Shown here in pieces: positions 21,316 through 32,315 of a stretch of 64,000 nt of DNA. The DNA comes from Parelaphostrongylus tenuis (taxonomy: Eukaryota > Nematoda > Chromadorea > Rhabditida > Metastrongylidae): positions 1 through 64,000 of the forward strand of contig JAHQIW010000101.1 in NCBI GenBank assembly GCA_019055375.1, given 5' to 3'. Each line of letters begins with the position of its first letter. Within the stretch, counting starts at the first letter, position 1. The notes below the pieces were generated by a model that was not told the DNA's origin, made no database searches, and saw only the letters and a program-made list of their open reading frames with translations. A program made the translations under genes and the position numbers.

Positions 21316-21337
21316 TCATGACTACCATTACCAAGAC
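21316..21337. repeat. Target-site duplication, left copy (PLE pair 2)
   Basis: 22 bp beginning TCATGACTACC and ending CCAAGAC, repeated at 24498-24519 with two mismatches. They enclose the whole head-to-head pair, showing a single insertion event. Confidence 0.82.
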
Positions 21338-21428
21338 CGACTGTCTATTAACCTCGGCATGCTTCAATACAATTTCTTATAGTCTTCTTTAAGCCAAACA
21401 CGAGGTGATACAATAAACTTTATTTGAC

Positions 21429-21463
21429 AGCTGACGTTTCGGCAGTTCGCCTTCTTCAGAGCC
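21429..21463 (-). ncRNA. PLE hammerhead core, pair 2 minus copy
   Basis: GGCU, CUGAAGA, GGC/GCC, GAAACGUC, AGCU; same as pair 1. Confidence 0.72.
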
Positions 21464-21892
21464 TGGAAAGGTCAAATTGTCCGCAATCCAATAAGCCAAA
21501 CACCTCCAACACTCCCTTAGAAAAAATCACCAGACCTATATTTCAATCGCATCAAGCACAAAATCAACTCTCAACATACTCACCGCTTTTTATATGTGTT
21601 CCACTGAATGATTCAAGTGGATACTACCGGAAGGATATCACATAGGCTCGTAATGCACCTTACCCATTCAAAACAACAGTCTTATATACTGACTAAAATC
21701 ACGTGTGATAACGAGGCATTCCTCCCTGCGGTTCATAGTTGGATTGGTGGTATTAATCCAAAGTGCTTCAAGAAGTTTTCGCGCTGATGTTTTTTGTTCC
21801 TGCGCAAGGATGGTGACTTCAATCTCAAAATCAGCTCCGTCGTGTTTCTGTTCTCTATGCTTCCCTAACGGGGTGTTCCGTCTTTTAAGACG

Positions 21893-22837
21893 CTAATCAG
21901 CTAGGTGTTCTTCTATGCGGGCATAGAGCGGCCTACCCGTTTCGCCAATATATTTATCGCTACACGCTTTGCAAGAGATTAGGTAGCCTGTACCTACGCT
22001 CGTGCAATCACCGTCTCTGCCGTTAGGACATATTTTACAATCTTTCATTATACAGAGACGGTCATATAAGCGGTTGCGAACTACTTGGCGTTTTAGAGTA
22101 TTCGGTGGTATTTCAATAATAACCACCGACTGCTCTAAACCCGCTCTTTTCAAACAGCGTTTTATAGCTGCACTAATCGCATTTGAAAAGAACGGGAGGA
22201 TGAACGGGATTTTCCTTTCATTCGAGTTTTCGTTCGGAGGCGTACTATTTCCTTTAAATCTAAGCCGAGGGGCTACAAATTCATATCCATTAGAAGTGGC
22301 TATTTCCCGAGCCAATTTCACGGATTCTACTCTCTGCTCCTTCCCAGTACATACGTTGGCTGCTGTTCGAAACATGTTCTTTATTAGCGCCTTTTTCGTA
22401 TGTGAGGGATGAGAAGAGAGATAGTGAACCAGGATATTTTTACTACTTGGCTTCCGGTACCACTTTGTGATGTAGCCGCTCTCGCTTAAGCTTATTTGCA
22501 CGTTCAAGAATGGAAGCCAATGATCTTTTGGTATCTCACGGGTAAGGTTTATATACTCTGACTGTTCATTCAACAATCTAAAGCAATTGTCTAGCTCCTC
22601 TTGAGTGGAGCAGACAACCAAACAGTCATCTATATACCTAGAGTAGAGTATTGACCGGAGATCCATTACTGGTGCTTCCACTTTAGACATAAAGGCAATC
22701 GCTAGGCTAGGCTCCAGTCGCTGCCCCATTGCCATCCCTCTGGTTTGAGCATAATAATTCCCGGACCATCTGAAGATTGAGCAGTTCAGGCACTCTTTTA
22801 ACAGGACCATGAACTGCTCAATCGACAAGCCATACAT
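21893..22837 (-). pseudogene. PLE RT with GIY-YIG, truncated (pair 2 minus copy)
   Basis: 314 residues from MYGLSIEQFM through motif B GMAMGQRLEPS, YIDD, the cysteine cluster and KYIGETGRPLYARIEEH, stopping at a TAG that replaces the Lys codon after HLAD. RT motif A and everything upstream are missing because the copy is 5'-truncated at the palindrome centre. Motif B has Glu where the other copies have Ala. The remaining C-terminal words (RREECLV) are readable to about 21690. Confidence 0.9.
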
Positions 22838-22879
22838 GTTTACAGCTCCGTGGTGTTGTATAAGAAGACGAACACTTAG

Positions 22880-23974
22880 ATGTTCCTGGATCGTCTACGT
22901 AACGCGAACCCGAACAGCGCGTACGTAATGGAGTCATTCGACGTCACTGTTCTATACACCAACGTATCGAATGACTCCGCATTGCAAGCCACACATGAGC
23001 TTCATATACAACACCAGGGAGCTGTAAACATGTATGGCTTGTCGATTGAGCAGTTCATGGTCCTGTTAAAAGAGTGCCTGAACTGCTCAATCTTCAGATG
23101 GTCCGGGAAGTATTTCGCACAAATCAGAGGGCTGGCAATGGGGCAGCGACTGGCGCCTAGCCTAGCGATTGCCTTTATGTCTAAAGTGGAAGCACCAGTG
23201 ATGGATCTCCGGTCAATACTCTACTCTAGGAATATAGATGACTGTTTGGTTGTCTGCTCCACTCAAGAGGAGCTAGACAATTGCTTTAGATTGTTGAATG
23301 AACAGTCAGAGTATATAAACCTTACCCGTGAGATACCAAAAGATCATTGGCTTCCATTCTTGAACGTGCAAATAAGCTTAAGCGAGAGCGGCTACATCAC
23401 AAAGTGGTACCGGAAGCCAAGTAGTAAAAATATCCTGGTTCACTATCTCTCTTCTCATCCCACACATACGAAAAAGGCGCTAATAAAGAACATGTTTCGA
23501 ACAGCGGCCAACGTATGTACTGGGAGGAGCAGAGAGTAGAATCCGTGAAATTGGCTCGGGAAATAGCCACTTTTAATGGATATGAATTTGTAGCCCCTCG
23601 GCTTAGATTTAGAGGAAATAGTACGCCTCCGAACGAAAACTCGAATGAAAGGAAAATCCCGTTCATCCTCCCGTTCTTTTCAAATGAGATTAGTGCAGCT
23701 ATAAAACGCTGTTTGAAAAGAGCAGGTTTAGAGCAATCGGTGGCTCATTATTGAAATGACACCGAATGCTCTAAAACGCCAATTAGTTCGCAACCGCTTA
23801 TATGACCGTCTCTGTATAATGAAAGATTATAAAATATGTCCTAACGGCAGAGTCGGTGATTGCACGAGCGTAGGTACAGTCTACCTAATCTCTTGCAAAG
23901 CGTGTAGCGATAAATATATTGGCGAAACGGGTAGGCCGCTCTATGCCCGCATAGAAGAACACCTAGCTGATTAG
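22880..23974 (+). pseudogene. PLE RT with GIY-YIG, frameshifted (pair 2 plus copy)
   Basis: Starts MFLDRLRNANP with motif A SFDVTVLYTN, motif B GLAMGQRLAPS and NIDD in place of YIDD. A one-base loss at about 23522 (CTGGGAGGAGC) and an indel near 23745 split it into three frames (22880-23539, 23515-23754, 23756-23974). The last ends at the same TAG as the minus copy. The Tyr to Asn change in the catalytic box plus the shifts mean it is not functional. Confidence 0.9.
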
Positions 23975-24403
23975 CGTCTTAGAAGACGGAACACCCCGCT
24001 AGGGAAGCATAGAGAACAGGAACATGACGGAGCTAATTTTGAGATTGAAGTCACCATCCTTGCGCAGGAACAAAAAACATCAGCGCGAAAACTTCTTGAA
24101 GCACTTTGGATTAATACCACCAATCCAACCATGAACCGCAGGGAGGAATGCCTTGTAATCACACGTGATTTGAGTCAGTATATAAGACTGTTGTTTTGAT
24201 GGGTAAGGTGCATTACGAGCCTATGTGATCTCCTTTCCGGTGATCTCCACTTGGATCATTCAGTGGAACACATATAAAAAGCGGTGAGTATGTTGAGAGT
24301 TGATTTTGTGCTTGATGCGATTGAAATATAGGTCTGGTGATTTTTTCTAAGGGAGTGTTGGAGGTGTTTGGCTTATTGGATTGCGGACAATTTGACCTTT
24401 CCA

Positions 24404-24438
24404 GGCTCTGAAGAAGGCGAACTGCCGAAACGTCAGCT
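24404..24438 (+). ncRNA. PLE hammerhead core, pair 2 plus copy
   Basis: Same motif order as 21429-21463 on the plus strand. Confidence 0.72.
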
Positions 24439-24497
24439 GTCAAATAAAGTTTATTGTATCACCTCGTGTTTGGCTTAAAGAAGACTATAAAAAATTG

Positions 24498-24519
24498 TCA
24501 TGACTGCCATTTCCAAGAC
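24498..24519. repeat. Target-site duplication, right copy (PLE pair 2)
   Basis: Partner of 21316-21337, two mismatches. Confidence 0.82.
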
Positions 24520-24732
24520 ACGCGCAACCGCCCTTTCTTTCATGGCTGAAAAAGGGAAGGGAGAGATCCTTGATAATGTAATTTGAACGTGCACGTTCAT
24601 GAAAAGGATAGACGTGGTTCGATCCCATCGCATGTGCATCAAACTCGTGTTTTGTTCACATGCGAGCATTTTCGCAGTTTTATCAAACGGATTCCAATTA
24701 TGGTTGTGAAAGGCAAATTATTAACTACTAAC

Positions 24733-24905
24733 CGTGCGTTCAATCCTCAAACAGATTAATGTGATGCAGTCTAGTATAAAAATCAGGACCAAAACGCCCA
24801 TTTTGGTATAGAACTCTATAAAGACTTCCATGATATAACCACACGTCGTATTGAGAAACGTCCACTCCCAATTCACTGTATCGAAAACGAGGAAACAGCT
24901 CTCGG
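24733..24905 (-). CDS. srx serpentine receptor gene, exon 4
   Basis: 173 bp, acceptor TTTCTTTCAG before 24905 and donor ACG|GTTAGT after 24733; phase 1 in, phase 0 out. It encodes the extracellular loop and TM5 region typical of Srx receptors: ESCFLVFD, NWEWTFLNTTCG, then a hydrophobic run VLVLIFILDCITLICLR. It joins in frame to exon 3. The next exon, with TM6-7, is not found; the PLE pair 2 insertion lies 235 bp downstream and may sit in the following intron. Confidence 0.72.
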
Positions 24906-25282
24906 CTGAAAGAAAAACAACATTTAATGTAAAAAGGCCAAAATTTTGTGCATACATAACACTGTAACTTGTTTAAATTCTTATATAATGAACATTCCAT
25001 CACTCTAAGAAACTGATTGTGATGAGAGAGAGTCTATCATTTGAGTCGGTTGTATATACTCATATTGATTTTTGTGGAAAACACTCAGCTACTCGATGTA
25101 GTCATGGAAAATTTTTATGTCTGAAAGTACTAAATGCACCTAGATATGAAAGAGCACCTAAACTGCGAGGATGTCCACGTCCGGACCATCGAATAGAGTC
25201 AAGACACAGTTGACAAAATACGGAAAAATAGAAAGATTTATTGACTGAATGGTTTTATGCGGGCGTTATGTCAGCTCAATAA

Positions 25283-25598
25283 TATGGAAATATGCTGGTC
25301 GTGGCGAAATAGTTAGAGGTGCTCTGCGTCGCACACGAAGTCAATGGTCCGATCTCGCGTTCATGCTCACCAAGCCATCCTTCCCACCGGAGTTGGCGAA
25401 TTGGTGCCAGACAGGTCTCACACTTGTCTGAGAGGATAAGCAGCACAACTTAGTTCAGCAGAAGGCCACCGCGAGTCATTGTAATGGCCAGATAGGCATT
25501 CAATCGACTGAATCGAATTTAAAAATTAAAGACGAATGCATGGCGCATCTTTCGAGGATTGATCACCGCCAAGAGCTTCATCTGCTTTACGCAGGTTG
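25283..25598 (+). repeat. tRNA-derived SINE, family B
   Basis: Shares with 56611-56905 the blocks GAGGTGCTCTGCGTCGCAC (tRNA-like head), GCAGCAC, CGAATGCATGGCGC and GATTGATCA-CGCCAAGAG. Lies in intron 3 of the srx gene; it accounts for the false C-terminal extension of the exon 3 frame (MKLLAVINPRKMRHAF). Confidence 0.65.
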
Positions 25599-25661
25599 TT
25601 GCTCTTGAGGTATAATGAGAGTCGGTTATCAAGACTAAGCGACGAAAACATAGAAACTCAC

Positions 25662-25885
25662 TATAAACATTTGGTGCGATATGAACGAAGCCGAGCACCC
25701 AGCAGACGAAAACGGCGAAAGCGGTGTTTTTCACGGTTAATACCAAGGGAGCCCGAAGGGGCAACGTAATTGCGACAACTCTGTTCAGTGCGATGGTGAG
25801 ATGAGAATAGACGCTCACATTCCATAGCACGAGAACCACCAAACCAAACAGTTTACCCATGAACTTCGTAGATAGATCGCTTGCA
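25662..25885 (-). CDS. srx serpentine receptor gene, exon 3
   Basis: 224 bp, acceptor TTTTTGCAG before 25885, donor TATA|GTGAGT after 25662; phase 2 in, phase 1 out. Encodes TM3 to TM4: DLSTKFMGKLFGLVV, the Srx-like LWNVSVYSHLTIALNR (the NR at the end of TM3 is the DRY-equivalent), TLPLRAP, then FVCWVLGFVH. A paralogous exon with the same borders is at 36566-36777. The frame stays open into the intron up to 25519 but that part is SINE. Confidence 0.82.
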
Positions 25886-25999
25886 CTGCAAAAAGTGAGG
25901 CCTTTATTCTTATGCAAGCATGTAAAATCTTATTGAAACCATTTCAATGATCAGACCTATAGTCGCATCTCAGTTCGTACTGGTATACATATTATTATT

Positions 26000-26480
26000 A
26001 GGTTAGGGAAAAAGTTCTTTAACTTTCGCTAGAAATTCGTAGTTTATATAAAAATTTAGATGGAGAAAACTTGGCTAAGAGTTAAAAAACTCCTAGAATA
26101 ACTCTTCAACTTGATGTCAGATGTCTCAAATCGACGTTTACTCAGGAATTGCTCTCTTAAAAGAAAAGACCAGAATCGGACGACGCAGCATCTTCATTGC
26201 AGGCTCAGTGTGGCAAGACCTCGACCGTCAAATTCATTCAGCTTTTCTTAGTATTCTTTGCCTTTTAAAGTTTGGAATTGTCTTGCAAAAACAACACGCG
26301 CTATCGGCGAACTAATATCGGGTACTTTTCCTTCAACGCTTCGTACACTCGGTCCAGCTGTTTGCAGTAGAGTTCGGCATTGTCACATGGCTCACTGCTC
26401 CTTCACCATCTGCATCACACATCTCCTTCGCAGCATCTCTTACCGAAAGTTGCTTCTAGCAGTACCTATCAAAAGTCGAA
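26000..26480 (-). mobile_element. mariner transposase relic
   Basis: Minus strand with stops: CKQLDRVYEALKEKYP, LVRR-stop, RVLFLQDNSKLQKAK, then LPH-Y-CNEDAASSDSGLF. These match the mariner words QLD..EALKEKRP, VLFQQDNARPHTAK and PHPPYSPDLAPSDYHLF, the last two around catalytic Asp residues. A terminal-repeat-like TTAGGTTAGGGAAAAAGTTC starts near 26000. It lies in intron 2 of the srx gene. The other end was not found. Confidence 0.66.
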
Positions 26481-27500
26481 GCTAAATTTCCTCCATCACC
26501 ATCATTTGATATCCAGAGTAAGAGTAAACCAAGATTTTATGCACTATAACTAGCGTCGCTGTGATAAATTCTTGTAAAATACTTCTGAGATATTCCAGCA
26601 GATTTGCAGTAACGAATACTGTTTGAAACAAAACAAAATTTCAAATCTTTGCGAGTGTTAAAAAACATTTTCCTTAATCCAGCGCATTCCATAACAGTTT
26701 TCAGTAGAAAAAAATGAGATATCAGGAGCAAGAATGTTCTAAAGTGAAGCAGCTTTGATTATTTGACTAGATAATACGGTAGATAATTAACTTTACAAAG
26801 TTTCGCCACAAATTCATCAAAGGTCAAATTGCTTATTTTGAAACGACTCCTAGATAAGGCCAACGAAGGACTGATTTATTTCCTCTCAAATTTGAGTTCT
26901 TACAATGACGGTCTTACAATGACAATGACGGTCTTACAATGACAATGTAATACTCGAAACCCTATCTAAAGTTCATGCCTGGTGATTGCACTCTTACATC
27001 TCAAACATTTCTTTTTGATACTTCGAACAAGCAAAGAAAGCTCTTTATTTAAATTTATACCTACGTTCTTTCACCTACAGCACTACTACTAAAAAATGAA
27101 ATATTCTTATTTGAGATATTGTTTTGATTACGAGAAGAGAAAGGAAATTTAAAATGCTTCGTGGGTCCGTAGAATTCGTGAAGACTGACCGTTCAAGTAT
27201 GGAAACATGCAAGTAGTTTGTTATAAAATGGAACTCTTCTCTGTCTTGGAAAATTCGTTTCCGTCATCATATGTCACCTTGTCAAGGCAAAAATTTTCTT
27301 GAATTATGACCCAGTAGTTTTGTTAATGCGTTTCGTGACTCTTTTGGTTTATGAGTGAAATACTGTCCAGTTTTCTTATCGCATTATGCAGAAAAGCAAA
27401 ATTAGAGCAATTACTGAGCGCGCTAAAGAAAAAACTGTGAAGCAATTGACTCTTGGTAACCGTGAAGGATTTTCGGCAACTATAAGCTCTAAAGCCTTAC

Positions 27501-27661
27501 AATAAGGTTACAGGTGCAACCCAGAAGACGAAGACAAGTAGAATACCCCAATTGGCAATGCCGTGAGAGATACATAACAGGCCAAACGAATTCCGCATCG
27601 CCGGATTGCGTAGTACTGCGGATACAGCGGTGCCATTTGAGACCAAACCAAACACTCCTAT
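27501..27661 (-). CDS. srx serpentine receptor gene, exon 2
   Basis: 161 bp, acceptor TTTTTAG before 27661, donor TTATT|GTAAGG after 27501; phase 0 in, phase 2 out. Encodes the end of TM1 and TM2: IGVFGLVSNGTAV, LRNPAMRNSFGLLCISHG, IANWGILLVFVFWVAP, a textbook Srx block (GxxxN in TM1, SFG.LC after the first loop). Same length as exon 2 in copies B (35616-35776) and C (63077-63237). The frame is free of stops here; overlapping frames in other phases are shadows. Confidence 0.85.
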
Positions 27662-27829
27662 CTAAAAACACATGTTTTCTTTTAATACTTAACAAGAACA
27701 AGCCACACTACTTTTTTGACCAAAATACTGAGCAGACAACGTGGTTTTGCATTCCATAAACCGATACACAATACGACTACTGGCAATGATGATACAATTT
27801 CGTTACACGGCTTAGTATGAGGAAACGCC

Positions 27830-27965
27830 GGAAAGAGTGAAATCTGAGTTCGAATCCCGGCTGACGCATACGTTTTTGCACAGTCACATATTGGGTACAC
27901 TAATAACATCATACCACTGCAAGTGGCAGTCAAAATAGAAAGATTTATGTTTCACATTATCGCAC
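27830..27965 (+). repeat. tRNA-like SINE, family C (5'-truncated)
   Basis: TTCGAATCCCGGCTGACGC (T arm plus acceptor) followed by the family tail TTTTTGCACA and CCACTGCAAGTGGCAGTC. Same tail at 51900-51990. Unique to copy A, in srx intron 1. Confidence 0.65.
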
Positions 27966-28099
27966 GGATTTTGTTACTTATTTGAGAATTTTTTCTCCAT
28001 TTTCCACAAAAATCTAGGCTTTTGTAATGTAGTTGTAAAGAAAACTTATTAGCGTTCTAAAGTTTAGACTTAGAATTTTATTTCGTACTGCTAGATAAA

Positions 28100-28150
28100 A
28101 TAGCTATCAAGCCTAAGCCTGAGCCTAAATAGTCTAAGACTAAGCAGAAA
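28100..28150 (-). repeat. Degenerate TTAGGC-like run in srx intron 1
   Basis: Plus strand shows AAGCCTAAGCCTGAGCCTAA and further CTAAG repeats, i.e. TTAGGC-type hexamers on minus, the nematode telomere unit. Equivalent runs occur at 35130-35170 (copy B) and 62590-62640 (copy C). Confidence 0.55.
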
Positions 28151-28938
28151 AAGCATACGATCTTGTAGAGAAAATCTTATAGTATCAGTATTGTAGGTTT
28201 TTTCTGCAGATTCTTCCAAAGGAGAAGAAATTCCATGCTAAGTAATGAAAATTGTGCGCCATTTGCGAGTCTCGCCAACGCTATCGATCGCTATGGATAC
28301 CACTGCCAGTCACACCCAACCACGCCCAGCCCAGCCCAGCACACACATTAAATCATCAAAAAGTGAGCCGCGTATAGCGTAATCTCATTTTCCCTGCTAC
28401 ACTGCATTGGAACGCTAGTGCCAGAAAAATAAGCACAGCGTTGGACTCACTGAAACATACTCTATCGAATGGTTTCTTATAATTCCATGGAACAGCTCTG
28501 CCTTGCGAGATATACACGTATGTAAAATAGAAATGTTTCCTTTCCGCTATATCCTCATAAAAAAGTTTTTTTAAACCGAGCATGTGTAGCGGTAGTCAGA
28601 GATTTGATTTTTCAAATAATTATATATACATATAAACAACAATATTATCAAATTTTTTGTCCAGCAAGAGAAGTCATTTTCCATGACGTGTAGTCTAGCG
28701 GAAAGATCCGCAATGGTTTATAGCTGAATCTTTTATTCCTCATTAAGTCTGTGAAGTTGAGAAGTGTCATGGCCATTAGCAGGGTTGGATAAAAATACGG
28801 TGCATATACATAATCTAATAATCATAATGAAAGCTTTAAAGCGAATTGATTTACAGGTCACTCTCGAAGATTAATCTCTTGAAATTTTCAGGAGATCTAT
28901 CACATTTACAACCCAAAAAACGGTCGCTTAAGACTCAC

Positions 28939-29010
28939 CACGGTCATGATTATCGACACCGCTAAGTTTTCAGAGTGAACACACAGCGAAGTGCACAAGA
29001 AGTTTGCCAT
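28939..29010 (-). CDS. srx serpentine receptor gene, exon 1
   Basis: 72 bp: ATG at 29010, MANFLCTSLCVH then ENLAVSIIMTV, ending ACCGTG|GTGAGT. The ATG directly follows AATTTCCAG, which fits a trans-splice (spliced leader) acceptor. Joined to exon 2 in phase 0 it completes TM1 (NLAVSIIMTV-IGVFGLVSN). Homologous 72-bp exons with the same upstream CAG are at 61721-61792 and 39333-39404. Product: 7TM chemoreceptor-type protein at the plasma membrane of nematode sensory cells (family knowledge). Four exons in compatible phases support a gene that is, or recently was, functional, though the 3' exons are missing. Confidence 0.75.
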
Positions 29011-32000
29011 CTGGAAATTATGCTGGCTTCCTGTTGATGAAAAATTGGATAGTTGGAAAACGAGGCTGAATACTGGTAGAGTAAGGAGACAAACACACGC
29101 TTTTATGGCTATGGCAGCTTGGTTGAAAAATGATTACGAAATTGTCGTAGTAAGCCTCTAACATCACTACTAAATTTTGTTTTGGTAGATCAACTTGCTA
29201 AATATAGAGCATTAGTCACTCATAACTTACAGTACTAACATTTTATACGCCCCAAATTCTAAACTACGAAGTGCCCTCCAGTAGCTCCTACGCTTTCTTA
29301 GATTGTGAACCTGAGAATTGACTGAGAAATATTAGATTCACTTACAGGCATTATCCTAGCAAACAACTACATTTTGTCTTTGCGTAGTCAACAATCCGTA
29401 GCTAAGATATCCCAACAAGCAAAAAATTAAACGACATGGATTTCAGATTTCTATGTTTCCAATGTCATCCAGGCAAAAAGAGTTTGTCAAGCACTCCAAA
29501 ATACGATTTCAGCTTGTTTTATTTGATAGCTTGGCAATTAATGGAGAGATAGTACACGCTAGCTTATCCGTGACAATCTTCTCGGAAGGTCACCTTCTAT
29601 GCATTACATCAAAAAAAGCTCCACTGCTTGTTATTATTTTTGAACCATCCATGTAGTCTGTTATAGACACTTAAACAGAATAATGCTCGTGTTTCGACCT
29701 TACAGCCTCGTCAGTTGCCCACTGCCTTTCGTTTGAGCCAATTATTTTGGAGGAAATCTGCCTACGTACAGAGGTCGCAGACTTACACTTTACACGTACT
29801 ATTAAAGTGAAAGAAATCACTGATTCAGCAGCGTTGTACACTCGATTCCTCTTGGCAGGTATGCGTAAAATATCAAACCGCTCGTTTCAAGTGTTTCCTG
29901 AGACCACAGTCAAAATTCAACATGTCTGATGATTATTTTCGACTCTTTAACTCCCGCCGAAAGAGATCGGCTCAAAGGAAAAGCACTGTTCATATGACGA
30001 GGCTGCAAGGCACTGTATAAATGCTAACAGCAGACCACGCTAGTGGCTCAGAAACAATTACCAGGCGCATTGAAATTTAGGCGCCGTCATACGAAATTAC
30101 TCGAAACGACAAGCTTCTCTCCTTTCAATTCGTACACAATGAATCAACCCTCTTCTGCTGTATCGATTACAGTAATAAATGCCCTGTCAGTTGATATGTG
30201 ATTGCACGCCTGCCACGCGGATTAATTTAACCGAAAATGCAACAAGAACAAATCGCGTAAAGGAAAATAACTTTGAATGAACAGCAATTGCCATAATATT
30301 ACACCCATATCCGTCAACCAATACAACTGACGGATCAACAGACATATCACATAACAATCGCTAAATCAATGTACGCTAGTAGCTCGACTAATAGCAACTT
30401 CGTAACATGAGTAGTATGTCAACCTGGGTCAAATACATGAGGACAAAGAGCGAAAACCGATTGGCAGAATACAAGGAGTATTCTGCTTTGAAGTGTTTGC
30501 AAACCTCAATCAGGAGATGGTGGAGGGGGGAGCGTCAGGGGGCTATCGTGGTTGCCTGAAATGACGAAATCCCGGGCGGTATACCGAGTCGACAAAGTAT
30601 GAGTATGATCGGTCGTATAAGTCATATAAGTCACACACTATATTAGAAATCGTGCTACGAACCCGCCACCTATCGGGGTGAGTCGTCCACGACCCCCATC
30701 ACTGGGCTCGTTTCTCTGTCCTGGCTTTGCGATTAAAATCCTTTGTGCAAAATCGAACAGCCCACTAACAAGCGAGAAGTGGTAAACAACCTTACGTCTT
30801 ATCTGAGTCTTAAGTGGTAAAAAATTACATCTTATGGCTTAAGTCAGAAATCGGTAGACAATGTTTTATTGTTGAATCAACAAAGCTACATGGAGTCGTA
30901 AACATCCCTAAGTCAGTTCGAATAGGTATTAAAGAGAAGAAGAACTTCAAAATATCGATAATTGGAATCAAAGTGGAGCACTGTCCTACGCCTTATATGG
31001 TACAACGTGCAACCACAATAATACCGTGACGTGACGTGCAGACTGAAAACGTGAATCGATACAATTGAGGATTGATAAGTGAACGAGGTGGACTGATAGA
31101 CCGCGGGGCTTGACCAGGAGGTAGACCTGGGGATGCAGTTATGCTTGCTACGAGCAGACCTATACACCGAGGGCGGGAGCCAGTGGGTGATTAAATATGT
31201 GAGAAAGCTTTTCGGGGTCTATATACATGGAACCGAAGCCATCCCCGATGGCGGGTCAAACAGAACCCAAAGGACTTGGTCCACCGCCGTAGTCGCAAGC
31301 TCCGCTCACAGTGTATAAGCATCGCAAATAACACGAACGCTAGAATCAATCGACAAGGTGATCCACGACCATTTACGGCACGATCATTTCATACACAGTA
31401 ACGAGAGAAGAGGCAGAGATTCAGAGTCAAGAACAGAGGCAGTGACCCAAAGACAGGAAGTGTGGCAGAGTAGGGCAAGGGGACATACGACCGACCACAA
31501 AACCAGCACGACTCGAGACTGACCGCCGCCAGCTGAACTGGGCGGAGCAACCATTGGTTAGGTCTCGTAGCGATGCCCTAATCACATGTCTCGTCCACGA
31601 TCGCCATTCAACTGCTCAGAGGAGTAGCATTCGTTCCGTGGAAAGGATGCTACAACATAAGCGAAATAAGTTGAAAAAAGCACATGGCCATGTGGAACAT
31701 ATTTTTATTTGGGATTTTACAGCACTATAGAAGGATGTTTTCAAAAACCGACCATGTAGGGCTTTAGCGAGAGATTCAAGCTTTCAACTGCTGCTAAAAC
31801 TCCTGTGAAAAGTCACTGTCCACTAAATGAGGTCGGTTTATACATTTTTATACATATAAATCACCAGTCGTCCTGTTGATGATCAAGTGACTCGAGCAGG
31901 CCCCCATCTTCAGTACCGTTTTTTTATCGCGTAAAAGAGTTGCCCAGTGGGTTCTCGCTGCTCAAGGATTTGTCAAGCATCATATCTTCCTTCTAGGCTT

Positions 32001-32036
32001 CTCATGAGAAAATCGTGCCATTAGGTCGGTGAATCT

Positions 32037-32315
32037 TCACCTGAAGTGCTTAACATCCCGAAGAATCCAGTCGATGACGACTCTTGTCCATCGGTTGTCA
32101 TCGAAGCGCTTGACGTGTCCGGCCCACCTTATTTTCGATAGCCCGGAGTGTGAAACGGCACTTTCGACTTTCGATCGATTACGTAGGTCAGAACTCAGGA
32201 TGCGAGATATGGGATACTCATAGCATCGACCTATCGAATGCTTGCTCAATAGCTCCATGTGATCTATAATCCTGCTTACGTAGCGGCCAGGTTTCTGCTG
32301 CATATTTTGAGGCAC
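32037..32315 (-). pseudogene. RTE LINE C-terminal fragment
   Basis: Reads AIEQAF / SKHSIGRCYEYPISR, SKIRWAGHVKRFDDNRW, WILRDVKHF: the post-RT domain typical of RTE-clade elements (RWAGHIMRR..DRWT..WIPRD in intact relatives). Paralogue at 42170-42540 on the plus strand. Confidence 0.78.

Larger units (their letters stand above)
21338..24497. mobile_element. Penelope-like element pair 2, head to head
   Basis: Minus arm 21338-22867 and plus arm 23000-24497 are inverted copies; the 132 bp between (22868-22999) is extra 5' sequence of the plus copy. The left end shows the full family 3' terminus (CGACTGTCTATTAACCTCGG, reverse strand); the right copy ends about 25 bp earlier. Both arms carry the same TAG after EEHLAD, so both come from one defective template. 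Same family as pair 1, roughly 90-95% alike by eye. A 22-bp target duplication borders it. It lies 235 bp beyond exon 4 of the srx gene, on its 3' side. Confidence 0.93.
26745..30997 (-). repeat. srx-bearing segmental duplication, copy A
   Basis: Matches 59735-63930 (copy C) in inverted orientation over its length and 33540-36530 (copy B) with a 1.6-kb gap in B. It includes srx exons 1 and 2 and their intron. Copy A alone has the 27830-27965 SINE. No transposon ends were identified at its limits. Confidence 0.8.

Noticed and set aside
24610..24650. tRNA gene suggested by GTGGTTCGATCCC near 24615
   Set aside because: The bases flanking this B-box-like word do not form a T stem and no A box or acceptor stem is in place.
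25519..25661. C-terminal extension of the srx exon 3 frame
   Set aside because: It lies beyond a good GTGAGT donor and its end is SINE family B sequence also found at 56840-56905.
26904..26945. Possible CRISPR-like or regulatory repeat
   Set aside because: Only two to three imperfect units without spacers, in a nematode intron; simple slippage is enough.
27489..27701. Minus frame MFLLSIKRKHVF and its counterparts at 35582-35788 and 63037-63249
   Set aside because: Out-of-frame shadows of srx exon 2; the true frame gives the TM1-TM2 motif and joins splice sites.
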